From: DALYLB01 sp033763135 | GTDB taxonomy: Bacteria; Acidobacteriota; Blastocatellia; RBC074 | DNA: 27,434 bases | Reading direction: 5' to 3' | Assembly (NCBI GenBank): GCA_033763135.1 | Contig: JANRKY010000007.1 | Span: 1 to 27,434 of the forward strand | Shown here: positions 7,815-15,610 of the stretch, piece by piece | Position numbering within the stretch: position 1 is the first letter of the stretch | How the letters are laid out: each line of letters starts with the position of its first letter | The notes under the pieces: model-generated | What the model saw: the letters and a program-made list of their open reading frames with translations, nothing else | What the model was told of the DNA's origin: nothing | The model's database searches: none | Made by a program: the position numbers and the translations under genes

Positions 7815-8764
7815 CGCCGAATTCCGTAACAGAAGGGATCGCGCTCATCGAGGATCAGGTCGGCTTCAGCGTTGATGAACGCGGATCCCTTGATGGTCGG
7901 ATGGATCTTCTCCCCGTCGACGCGGAGGCTGCCCTCGAACACGCTGCCGACGATGCTCTCCTGCCGCCAGACCTGGCCTTCGGCCAATTTCCCGTCGGCG
8001 TACAGACACGCGAGTTTGGCGCTGGTGCCCGTGCCGCACGGCGAGCGATCATAGGCCTTGCCCGGACACAGGACGAAATTTTTGCTGTCGACGCCCTCCA
8101 GCCGCGAAGGGGCGAACAGCTCGATGTGATCGATCTCCTGTCCGTTCGCGCCGGTGATCCCCTGCGCGGTCAGCGCCTGCCGGATGCGCCAGGTGAAATC
8201 GGTCAGCGCGTCCAGGTTCGCCATCTCCAGCGCAAGCCCGTCGCTGTGGACCAGAAAGAACCAGTTCCCGCCCCAGGCGATGTCGCCGACGACCGGCCCG
8301 TGGCCCGGCACGTCGACCGCGACATTCGCCGCCAGGCGATAACTGGGCACGTTGGCGACGCGCACCAGATTGTCCTCCTCCAGCGTCGCCTCCACCACGC
8401 CGACGGGCGTCTCGATGCGATGCGTCCCCGGCCCGATGCGGCCGAGCCAGGCCAGCGTCGCCATCAGCCCGATCGTTCCGTGCCCGCACATCCCGAGATA
8501 GCCCACGTTGTTGAAATAGATCACGCCCGCCGCATGAGCCGGATCCACCGGCTCGCACAGCAACGCGCCCACGACGGCGTCGTTGCCGCGCGGCTCGTTC
8601 ACCACGGCGGAGCGAAACGTGTCGAACTCGCTCTTGAAGCGCGCCATCCGCTCCGCCATCGACCCGCCGCCCAGTTCCGGGCCGCCGCTCACCACCACGC
8701 GCGTCGGCTCGCCTCCCGTGTGCGAATCAATTACTCTGACGCGTCGGATTCCATGCAAGGACAT
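7811..8764 (-). CDS. lhpA: 4-hydroxyproline 2-epimerase (proline racemase family)
   Basis: A 317-residue enzyme of the proline racemase family that interconverts trans-4-hydroxy-L-proline and cis-4-hydroxy-D-proline by a two-base mechanism. Both catalytic cysteines are present: Cys93 in MCGHGTIG and Cys243 in DRSPCGTGTSAK. The second cysteine separates it from trans-3-hydroxyproline dehydratases, which have Thr there. The N-terminal VIDSHTGGEPTRVV block is typical. The ATG at 8764 is chosen because the protein then begins just before this block and has the usual family length; the frame extends upstream through a repeat-rich leader without family similarity. A purine-rich GGAAAGAGAG lies upstream. 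It is the first gene of the operon. The promoter about 245 bases upstream leaves a long leader containing a palindrome. Proline racemase activity itself is a less likely alternative. Confidence 0.93.
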   Translation of the reverse strand: MSLHGIRRVRVIDSHTGGEPTRVVVSGGPELGGGSMAERMARFKSEFDTFRSAVVNEPRGNDAVVGALLCEPVDPAHAAGVIYFNNVGYLGMCGHGTIGLMATLAWLGRIGPGTHRIETPVGVVEATLEEDNLVRVANVPSYRLAANVAVDVPGHGPVVGDIAWGGNWFFLVHSDGLALEMANLDALTDFTWRIRQALTAQGITGANGQEIDHIELFAPSRLEGVDSKNFVLCPGKAYDRSPCGTGTSAKLACLYADGKLAEGQVWRQESIVGSVFEGSLRVDGEKIHPTIKGSAFINAEADLILDERDPFCYGIRR

Positions 8765-8792
8765 TGGCAGTTCTCTCTTTCCTTCTATTCCG

Positions 8793-8970
8793 TACCTGCT
8801 CAGGCCACGCGCTGCCGCAAAGCAGAAGAGCATCGCTCTCTTTCGCGAATCCTGGATGACAAACCATCCGAAAATTGACGCGAGCAAGAGCACTGAATTC
8901 TCATGCTGCGCCGCCCTCCGCCTCTTCGCGTGAGATTCCTGACTTCAATCCTGCGCAGTTACCTTGTTTT
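8793..8970. repeat. CTGCTCAGG-family palindrome, copy 2
   Basis: The left end CTGCTCAGGCC (8796-8806) is identical to the outer arm of the 4866-5122 element. The right end CCTGCGCAGTTACCTT (8950-8965) matches the right end of copy 1 with small changes, and TTCGCGTGAG (8924-8933) is also shared with it. The inner arms are degenerate, so this looks like an older or shortened copy. It occupies the leader of the epimerase operon, between the promoter and the epimerase start; I see no gene here. Confidence 0.65.
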
Positions 8971-9013
8971 TACGATTCTTGTCCGCGGATCTTGCGTCTC
9001 GTCGAATGCGGGT

Positions 9014-9042
9014 TGTATACCGTATGCTTACGCATGCGTCAA
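9014..9042 (-). promoter_or_regulatory. Predicted promoter of the hydroxyproline operon
   Basis: On the minus strand, TTGACG (9037-9042) and TATACA (9014-9019) are separated by exactly 17 bases, close to the sigma-70-type consensus. Overlapping the -10 element is ATACGGTATAC, which contains the palindromes ATACsGTAT and GTATAC. The latter resembles operator cores of FadR/GntR-type repressors, to which known hydroxyproline regulators such as HypR belong. The whole region is conserved at 17440-17519 with identical promoter hexamers and spacing, which supports it being functional. The regulator that would bind is not identified. Confidence 0.7.
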
Positions 9043-9078
9043 GATAGCGCCTCTTCTTCCTCAGTCTGGGGTGGGATT

Positions 9079-9160
9079 AAAAGCGGGACACAGCGGAGAA
9101 TGCTGGAAAAACGGGATCTTCTCCGCTCTCGGCTCTGTGCCTCCGTGGCTCTGTGGCAAT
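9079..9160. repeat. Intergenic palindrome / possible terminator of the regulator gene
   Basis: AGCGGAGAA (9092-9100) and TTCTCCGCT (9119-9127) form a perfect 9-base stem with an 18-base loop. They are flanked by CACAG / CTGTG elements typical of widespread intergenic palindromes. On the minus strand the stem follows the regulator stop codon (9189) and is trailed by TTTT after about nine bases, so it could act as a terminator separating the regulator from the hydroxyproline promoter just beyond. Confidence 0.5.
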
Positions 9161-9188
9161 TTCTCGCTCGTTATGGCCGAAACGACGA

Positions 9189-11114
9189 TCAAGGCCAATA
9201 TCTGGAAGACGTCATCGCCGCCTCTCCCGCGGGGTGGAACTGTTGCACCAACTCGACAAATTGCGGTTCGGAGCGGAGGTTTTTAAATCTGGCGTCGAAG
9301 CGCAACCGAACCATTCGCCCCGCATGCTGCTCCATGCCCTTGCGCAGCCAGTCCAACGCCTGCGCTCTCTCCTCCAATCCGGCATAGACCAGTGCAATGC
9401 TGTAGGGCGAGACATATTCCTTCTTCTCGCGCTGGAGCAGTTCCTCGAGCATTGTGAAAGCCTCGCGCCGCCTCCCGGAAACGGAATAAACGTGCGCGAG
9501 CGCCGCCTGATGACGATGGCTCGCGGAGGATGCCGACATCACCCGGTTCAGCTCCGCGATCGACTCCGCGTACATCCCCTTTTGTTCATACGCCTGGCTG
9601 AGGTGAACCCGCGCCCAGGTAAACCCCGGCTCCATCTCCAACGCTTGCTGATATTGCTCAATCGCTCGATCATACTGTTCCGCGTAAAAATAGGTCCAGC
9701 CAATATGCACCCGCGCGACGAGCGAGAGTGGATCGAGCTGCAACGCAAGCTTCAACTGCTCCAACGCCGGATCAAAGCGCCCCTGCTGCGCCAGACAGAC
9801 GCCGTACATGTCATGCGCCGGCGCGTAGCTCGGGCTCAATTCGATGGCGCGCCGGAATTCGCGTTCCGCCCCCTCCCAGTCCCAGTCATGGACCCATTTG
9901 ACCCAGCCAAGCGAGACCCGCGCCTCCACGAGCGTATCGTCAATCTTCAGCGCTTTTTCCGCCGACGCTCGCGCCCTCGGAAAGGCCTCCCGGGGAGACA
10001 TGGCCTCAAAGATACTCAGCTGATAATAACAGTCGGCCAGACCGGCATAGGCCAGCGCATAGTCGGATGACAGGGCCGCCGCCTGTTCGAAATAGGTCAT
10101 CGCCTTTTTCACGCCCGCAATCGTGCGCTTATTCCACCAATAGCGCCCCTTCATATAAAGCTCATAGGCGGCCGCGTTGTCCGTATACCGTCGGAACATC
10201 AATTCCCGCTTCTCGCGCGTCAGATTCAACGCCAGCGCCGCGGCAACCTGATCGGTGATTGCATCCTGAACCGCGAAGATGTCCGTGAACTTCTCGTCGA
10301 ACTTGCCGCTCCACAGCATTCGTCCATCCCGGACGTCGTACAGCCGCAACGTCAACCGCATCCGATCCGTCGTCTTCTGCAGCGTTCCTTCCAGCACGGC
10401 ATCCACCCTCAGTTGCCTCCCCGCCATCAGCGGATCCGCCTCCGGGTCATCGTATTTCCGAACCGCGCTCGTCGGCTGGATGACGATCTGGTTAATGCCG
10501 ATGAGCCGGGTGATCAGCGCGTCCGCCATCGCCAGTCCGAGATAGCGATCCTCACCCTTGAAATCCAACGGCTTAAAGGGCAGCACCGCCACCGATCGGA
10601 TCATCGCGCTCTGCGACGCCCCCTGGGAAAGCCAGAATTGGCGCCCGACAAAAAACAGAAGAAAAAGTCCAGCCAATCCAAGGCCGGTCGCCCCCCATCT
10701 CCGCCGCAGACGATGCGACCGAGAAGTTACGACGGCAGGCGCCTCTCTTCCGTCCCCCTCCTTCTCCCCCACCGGCGACGGGTCGACGCCCTCCGCCGTT
10801 TCCTCCACAAGCTGAACGCTCCCCGTAAGCCGATATCCGCGCTTGGGGATCGTCTCAATGTACAATGCCTCATCGCCCCCCTCCCCCAACGCCCGCCGGA
10901 GCAGATAGACCGTCTGGCTCAGATTCGCCTCCTCCACGATACTGCCCGGCCAGAGACGGTCCATTAATTCCTGCTTCTCCAGTAACCGCCCCTCGCACTC
11001 AATCAGCAATAAAAGCATCTCAAACGCCTTCGGCGACAAGGACACAATCTTCCCTCCCCGCCAAAGCGTGCGACGAACCGAATCGATCTGAAAGGGCCCC
11101 AAGACGTATCTCAA
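9189..11114 (-). CDS. Membrane-anchored winged-helix regulator with TolB/FlgO-like and TPR domains
   Basis: About 641 residues. The N-terminal roughly 100 residues form an OmpR/CadC-type winged-helix DNA-binding domain (GPFQID, LSPKAFEMLLLL, IETIPKRGYRLTG). One hydrophobic segment near residues 141-160 would anchor it in the membrane. A TolB/FlgO-like segment follows (IRSVAVLPFKPL, LGLAMADALITRL, VDAVLEGTLQ), and then several TPR repeats up to about residue 600 (LAYAGLADCYYQLS, AEREFRRAIELSPSYAPA, QYQQALEMEPGF). It thus resembles CadC-like regulators that sense an extracytoplasmic signal. GGAGG abuts an ATG at 11123, leaving no spacing, whereas a TTG nine bases on (11114) is ideally placed and gives the usual family start MRYVLGPF; I therefore prefer TTG. 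Its target may be the divergent TonB receptor gene, but this is inference. Confidence 0.9.
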   Translation of the reverse strand: MRYVLGPFQIDSVRRTLWRGGKIVSLSPKAFEMLLLLIECEGRLLEKQELMDRLWPGSIVEEANLSQTVYLLRRALGEGGDEALYIETIPKRGYRLTGSVQLVEETAEGVDPSPVGEKEGDGREAPAVVTSRSHRLRRRWGATGLGLAGLFLLFFVGRQFWLSQGASQSAMIRSVAVLPFKPLDFKGEDRYLGLAMADALITRLIGINQIVIQPTSAVRKYDDPEADPLMAGRQLRVDAVLEGTLQKTTDRMRLTLRLYDVRDGRMLWSGKFDEKFTDIFAVQDAITDQVAAALALNLTREKRELMFRRYTDNAAAYELYMKGRYWWNKRTIAGVKKAMTYFEQAAALSSDYALAYAGLADCYYQLSIFEAMSPREAFPRARASAEKALKIDDTLVEARVSLGWVKWVHDWDWEGAEREFRRAIELSPSYAPAHDMYGVCLAQQGRFDPALEQLKLALQLDPLSLVARVHIGWTYFYAEQYDRAIEQYQQALEMEPGFTWARVHLSQAYEQKGMYAESIAELNRVMSASSASHRHQAALAHVYSVSGRRREAFTMLEELLQREKKEYVSPYSIALVYAGLEERAQALDWLRKGMEQHAGRMVRLRFDARFKNLRSEPQFVELVQQFHPAGEAAMTSSRYWP

Positions 11115-11123
11115 CGTCGGCAT

Positions 11124-11128
11124 CCTCC
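11124..11128 (-). promoter_or_regulatory. Shine-Dalgarno site deciding a TTG start
   Basis: GGAGG on the minus strand directly touches the ATG at 11123 but lies nine bases before an in-frame TTG at 11114. The spacing and the family-like N-terminus both favour TTG. Confidence 0.6.
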
Positions 11129-11158
11129 AAATATCTGGCCAACATCAGGCCGTCTACC

Positions 11159-11202
11159 TTCAAAATTGAGACATCTCAGCAAAAAATGATCTCAATATTG
11201 AG
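11159..11202. promoter_or_regulatory. Pair of CTCAAnnTTGAG-like palindromes
   Basis: TTCAAAATTGAG (11159-11170) and the perfect palindrome CTCAATATTGAG (11191-11202) are spaced 32 bases start to start, close to three helical turns, and lie 45-90 bases upstream of the regulator start. They look like a tandem binding site for a dimeric regulator, possibly autoregulation by the winged-helix protein. This is a motif observation only. Confidence 0.4.
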
Positions 11203-11462
11203 GACTTTTTCAGGCGAATCATCCATCCTCCCCCTGCTTTGGCCGCCCTTCATTACAGCGGCGGTTTTGCTGGGATGCACAACTCAACGACAAAAAATCG
11301 ACCGCGTCCGAACGACGCGGATTCGATAGATTACCACTAAATAAAATTAAAGTCCGGATCATCCTTGTCGGCAAAAATTATGCCGCGATCAAGGTCGGCG
11401 CGATTAATTTCGCAAGGAAGCTCAGGTCCATTCACTTGGCCCAGACACTTCGATCGTCTTAA

Positions 11463-11483
11463 ATTGCGATTGCGATTGCGATT
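11463..11483. repeat. ATTGCG tandem repeat, 3.5 copies
   Basis: Three and a half perfect consecutive copies of ATTGCG in the divergent intergenic region. A hexamer repeat in a promoter region could vary in copy number, or could be an iterated binding site; nothing shows which. Confidence 0.8.
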
Positions 11484-11948
11484 AATGACCGTGACCATTG
11501 GATTCATCCCGGAAATGATCGCCTCGTCTCTCTATCTCAGATAAAACTGTCGCGATCTTACCATTAATGATGATCCCGTTCCCATTCCACGAGCACGAGT
11601 GTTGGTGACGCTTCCCTGTGGAATGCGTCGAATCAGGCGATTCGGAACGAGCTCCCCCACCCGCATGGATTTGTCCATTTTCGTTTCGCGGAGTGGAATT
11701 TGGATTTAATCACAAGTTTGGACAAAAGATGAGAAATTTTCCGGGAGTTCATCCGTTGAGCCGGCGGCCACGTTGAGTTCGGGAGCGCCGGCCCGAGCGC
11801 ACGCGCCTTGGGCGCGCCTTGGGCCATACGGTCTCCGGAAGAGATCCGGAAATACGCACGAGCGGGCCCTCAGCGAGTGCGCGCACACGGCTTTTTTGAT
11901 TGAAACGTCGAGTAAAGGTCAATGATCCTGTAGACTGGAGGAAAATCA

Positions 11949-14900
11949 ATGTATCGAAAAAAACGTTTTCTGAACGCATCAGGTGGCGGAGGGGCCATCC
12001 ATGCGGCACTGGCGCTTCTGTTTCTGCTCCTTTTCGCCGAGGTGGTCGCGGCGCAGGTGCTCTATGGCTCCGTTGTCGGAAATGTAAAAGATAAATCCGG
12101 CGCGGTCGTCGCGGGGGCGACAGTCAAGATCACGCACAAGGAGACCGGCAGGGTTCGAGAGGCGCAGACCAATGAGGACGGCAGCTTCAATTTTCCCACG
12201 GTGCAGACAGGGTTCTATGAGGTCTCCGTCAACAAGACGGGGTTCAAGGCGTATACGCGGAGCAATGTCGAAGTCACGCTGAACAGCGTCACGCGATCCG
12301 ACCTGGCGCTCGAGGTCGGCGAGGTCACCGAGACCGTCTCGGTCACGGCGGACGCCGCGCTGTTGCAGACCGATCGCGCCGAGGTGCGGTCGGAACTGAC
12401 CAGCCAGACGCTGCTGAATGTGCCGATTCCGCCGGGCCGCAATTATCAGCAGCTCCTGCGCGCGCTGCCGGGCATCACGCCGCCCAACAACGCCCACTCG
12501 ATTCCGACCAATCCGTCGCGCGCGCTGCAGTACAACGTCAACGGCACCAATTCAAGCTCCAACAACACGCGCATTGACGGCGCCAGTCAGTACAACATCT
12601 TTCTGCCCCACGTCACGGCCTATGTCCCGGCGCTCGAATCGATCGAAACGGTCAATGTCGTGACGAACAATTTCGACGCGGAACAGGGGCTCGCGGGCGG
12701 CGCGGCCGTCAACGTGCAGATCAAGAGCGGCACCAACAAGCTGCATGGCTCGGCGTTCGAATATCACGACAATCACCTGACGAAGGCGCGGCCGTGGAAT
12801 CTGGTTCCGCTCACGCCCGGCGGCCCGGAGCAGGACAAACCCAAACGCGTCTACAACCAGTATGGGGGCACCATCGGCGGCCCGATCATCAAGGACAAGC
12901 TCTTCTATTTCGCCAGCTTCGAAGGAACGAATGATCGGCAGCTCGGCAATCGTCTGCTGACCCTGCCGACGGCGGAGATGCGCAACGGAGACCTCTCCTT
13001 CGCGGGCGTCGGCGTTTTCGATCCCGCCACCGGCGACAATCTGGGACGCAATCGCGCGCAGTTCGCGGGCGGGGTGATTCCGACCAATCGCATCAGCCCA
13101 ATCGCGGCCCTCATCATGAAGGATCTGCCGCTTCCCAACCGGCCCGGCATCGCGAACAATTATTATGCGACCGCGCCGTACGCCTATGATCGCAAGACGC
13201 TGGACGCCAAGGTCAATTACAACGTCACCGAAAAATTCACGACGTACGGCCGGTTCAGCTTCCTGACCTATAAACAGCTCAATCCCGGCGCCCTGGGCCC
13301 GCTCGACGGCGTGGGGACCGCGCCGCAGGGCGGCAATACCGGCGTGGGCTCCGGCGAAACCTATGGCGTGACCGTGGCGGGCGTGTATACCTTCAGCTCC
13401 AACTTCATTGTCGACGGCAACGTCGGCTACACGAAGCAGGGGACGAATTCGGAACAGGGATTTCTGGACAAGAAGATCGGTCTGGACGTGCTGGGAATTC
13501 CGGGGACCAATGGAACCCGCGATTTCGAGAATGGCTGGCCGCGCTTCCGGATCAGCGGCTTTGCGAATCTGGGCGTGCAGGACAGCTTCATGCCTTATTA
13601 CCGCAACGACCCCCAATGGCAGTACGTCAGCAACTTCAACTGGACGCGACGCAATCACAACATTCGCTTCGGGTTCGACTTCGCGCGACAGACGCTGAAT
13701 CATCTGCAGGTGGAGTGGAACGGCGGAGGAAACACCGAACCCACGTCCGGCGGGTTCCAGTTCGGCGGCGGGCCGACGCAGTTGTGCCTTCAGGCCAATG
13801 CCGCCGGAACTTCCTGTTCGCAATTCCAGGTCGGCAATACCCAGGCCAACGCCATGGCGACGTTTCTCCTGGGATACCACACGGGTTCGGGGCGAACCTT
13901 TCTGCCCGAGCCGCCGATCATCTTCAGCGCCAAAGCCTATAGTTTCTATATTCGCGACGGCTGGCAGGTGAATCCGAAGCTGACGGTGACGCTCGGCACC
14001 CGATGGGAATACTATCCGATGCCGCAACGCGAGGGGCGAGGCATTGAGCGGTACGATTTCGCGACGAACACAATGCAGGTGTGCGGCGTCGGAAGCATTC
14101 CGAAGGACTGCGGCGTCAAGTTGAGCAAGAAGCTCTTCTCGCCGCGCCTCGGCATCGCATATCGCATCAGCGACTCCTTCGTGCTGCGCACCGGATACGG
14201 AATCACCTACGACCCGGTCAGCCTGGCGCGGACCTTCCGCACCAACTATCCCATGCTGATCAACCTGAATATCGTCCCGACCAATTCGTCACAGCCCGCC
14301 GGGCTGTTGAAGGACGGCATCCCTCCCCCGGTAACGCCCAATATCAGCACGGGGACGGTGCCGGTGCCGGGGAATGTCAGCGTTCTGACGCTGGGCGACC
14401 GGTTCAACCGTCCGTACATTCAATCGTGGAACCTGGTGCTTGAGAAAAACATCGGGAAGGGCTTCGTCGCCTCCGCGGGGTATATCGCGACCCGCACCAT
14501 CAAGCAGTCCGGGCTGACCGACGTCAATGCCGGACGCGTCGGCGGAGGCACCGCCAGCCAGCCGCTCAATCAGCAGTTTGGGCGCGTCGCGACGACGTTC
14601 ATCCAGGACGGAATTGCGAATTCGCACTATGACTCTCTCCAGACCTCGCTGAAACGCCGCTTCTCCAATGGCCTGCAGTTGGAGGCCAATTACACCTGGA
14701 GCAAGGTCATCGGCCTGGTCAACCTCGGCGGGGACAATGACAGCGCCCTGTCCATCCGGGATCCGAATTTCCGGAACCTGAATCGCGCGGTTCTGGGCAT
14801 CGATCTTCCGCACAACTTCCAGTTCACGGGCGCCTGGGAACTGCCCTTCGGCAAAGGCAAGCGCTGGCTGAACGACAATGCGGTGGCTTCCGCGTTGTCC

Positions 14901-15422
14901 GGCGGCTGGCAATTGAGCTGGCTCTTCGGCGCCTTCAGCGGTCGCCCGTTCACGGTCACCGCCAGCGGCACGTCGCTCAACGCGCCGGGCAGCACGCAGC
15001 GCGCGGACCAGGTCAAAGCCGAAGTCACCAAACTTGGCGGCATCGGGGCGGGAAATCCGTATTACGACCCCACGGCCTTCGCGCCGGTCACCCAGGCGCG
15101 GTTCGGCACGGCAGGGTTCAATACGCTTTATAGTCCCGGCACGACAAATCTGGACTTTGGCCTCTTCCGCGAATTCAGAATCACGGAAGGCATCAAGCTC
15201 CAGTTTCGCGCCGAAGCCTTCAACGCAACGAACACGCCGCATTTCAATGCCCCCGGCAGCAATGCCTCGTCCCCCTCGCGCGACGCGGCGGGAAATATCC
15301 TGCTGGACGCCAATGGCCGTCCTCGTCTGAACGGCTTTATGGAAATCACGAGCGTTCGCTCCTATGGACGCGAGGGCATCGACGAACGCGTGTTTCGTTT
15401 CGGACTGCGGCTGAGCTTCTGA
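11949..15422 (+). CDS. Oar-type TonB-dependent outer-membrane receptor with carboxypeptidase-regulatory-like domain
   Basis: A 1157-residue outer-membrane protein. The signal peptide ends near residue 35 (EVVAAQ). A carboxypeptidase-regulatory-like beta-sandwich follows at about 38-115 (GSVVGNVKDKSGAVVAGATV, TNEDGSFNFPTVQTGFYEV), then a TonB plug domain to about residue 260 (LNVPIPPGRNYQQLL, VNVVTNNFDAEQGLAGGAAV) and a large beta-barrel. The protein ends RFGLRLSF, with a terminal aromatic residue as expected for a barrel assembly signal. Acidobacteria of the Solibacter group encode many such receptors, thought to import oligosaccharides or other large nutrients; the substrate here is unknown. 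The start has GGAGG at a good distance (TGGAGGAAAATCA before ATG). A strong terminator follows. No obvious frameshift or missing block is seen. Confidence 0.95.
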   Translation: MYRKKRFLNASGGGGAIHAALALLFLLLFAEVVAAQVLYGSVVGNVKDKSGAVVAGATVKITHKETGRVREAQTNEDGSFNFPTVQTGFYEVSVNKTGFKAYTRSNVEVTLNSVTRSDLALEVGEVTETVSVTADAALLQTDRAEVRSELTSQTLLNVPIPPGRNYQQLLRALPGITPPNNAHSIPTNPSRALQYNVNGTNSSSNNTRIDGASQYNIFLPHVTAYVPALESIETVNVVTNNFDAEQGLAGGAAVNVQIKSGTNKLHGSAFEYHDNHLTKARPWNLVPLTPGGPEQDKPKRVYNQYGGTIGGPIIKDKLFYFASFEGTNDRQLGNRLLTLPTAEMRNGDLSFAGVGVFDPATGDNLGRNRAQFAGGVIPTNRISPIAALIMKDLPLPNRPGIANNYYATAPYAYDRKTLDAKVNYNVTEKFTTYGRFSFLTYKQLNPGALGPLDGVGTAPQGGNTGVGSGETYGVTVAGVYTFSSNFIVDGNVGYTKQGTNSEQGFLDKKIGLDVLGIPGTNGTRDFENGWPRFRISGFANLGVQDSFMPYYRNDPQWQYVSNFNWTRRNHNIRFGFDFARQTLNHLQVEWNGGGNTEPTSGGFQFGGGPTQLCLQANAAGTSCSQFQVGNTQANAMATFLLGYHTGSGRTFLPEPPIIFSAKAYSFYIRDGWQVNPKLTVTLGTRWEYYPMPQREGRGIERYDFATNTMQVCGVGSIPKDCGVKLSKKLFSPRLGIAYRISDSFVLRTGYGITYDPVSLARTFRTNYPMLINLNIVPTNSSQPAGLLKDGIPPPVTPNISTGTVPVPGNVSVLTLGDRFNRPYIQSWNLVLEKNIGKGFVASAGYIATRTIKQSGLTDVNAGRVGGGTASQPLNQQFGRVATTFIQDGIANSHYDSLQTSLKRRFSNGLQLEANYTWSKVIGLVNLGGDNDSALSIRDPNFRNLNRAVLGIDLPHNFQFTGAWELPFGKGKRWLNDNAVASALSGGWQLSWLFGAFSGRPFTVTASGTSLNAPGSTQRADQVKAEVTKLGGIGAGNPYYDPTAFAPVTQARFGTAGFNTLYSPGTTNLDFGLFREFRITEGIKLQFRAEAFNATNTPHFNAPGSNASSPSRDAAGNILLDANGRPRLNGFMEITSVRSYGREGIDERVFRFGLRLSF

Positions 15423-15429
15423 ACAACTC

Positions 15430-15480
15430 GTCCAGATCCCGCGCCATTGTGCAGCATTCCCAATGGCGCGGGATCTGGAC
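15430..15480. repeat. Perfect 20-base inverted repeat after the TonB receptor
   Basis: Positions 15430-15449 and 15461-15480 are perfectly complementary over 20 bases, with an 11-base loop. There is no T-run, so it is unlikely to be the terminator itself; one lies 30 bases further on. A 7-base direct repeat GAACAAC is found near each end (15421-15427 and 15481-15487). It may be an mRNA 3'-end stabiliser or a small mobile repeat. Confidence 0.8.
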
Positions 15481-15508
15481 GAACAACCCCTTCACCGGAA
15501 TAACCGAA

Positions 15509-15556
15509 CGGAACCGAAGGCGCCCGCCAAATGCGGGCCGTCGGTTCCGTTTTTTT
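15509..15556 (+). terminator. Intrinsic terminator of the TonB receptor gene
   Basis: CGGAACCGA (15509-15517) pairs perfectly with TCGGTTCCG (15541-15549), and an inner GCCCGC/GCGGGC stem continues it. Seven T residues follow at 15550-15556. This is a classic rho-independent terminator on the plus strand, 87 bases after the receptor stop codon. Confidence 0.88.
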
Positions 15557-15610
15557 CTTCCGCCACATACGACCGGGTCGCATGCGCGCGCGAAAACGCC
15601 ATAAACTCAG

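Larger units (their letters stand above)
11115..11948. other. 834-base divergent intergenic region, AT-richer than its surroundings
   Basis: This separates the regulator (minus) from the TonB receptor (plus). I find no convincing gene. Its first half is clearly richer in A and T than the flanking genes. It holds two similar palindromes, TTCAAAATTGAG (11159-11170) and CTCAATATTGAG (11191-11202), a short ATTGCG tandem repeat (11463-11483), and a GC-rich stretch near 11760-11890. The size is generous for two simple promoters, so several regulator sites or a long leader are possible. Confidence 0.6.

Noticed and set aside
8765..8893. Upstream extension of the epimerase to an ATG at 8893
   Set aside because: The extra residues cross a palindromic repeat and do not resemble the family N-terminus.
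12552..14027. 491-codon minus-strand open frame inside the TonB receptor gene
   Set aside because: Antisense to a well-supported receptor with conserved domains throughout; no motif of its own.
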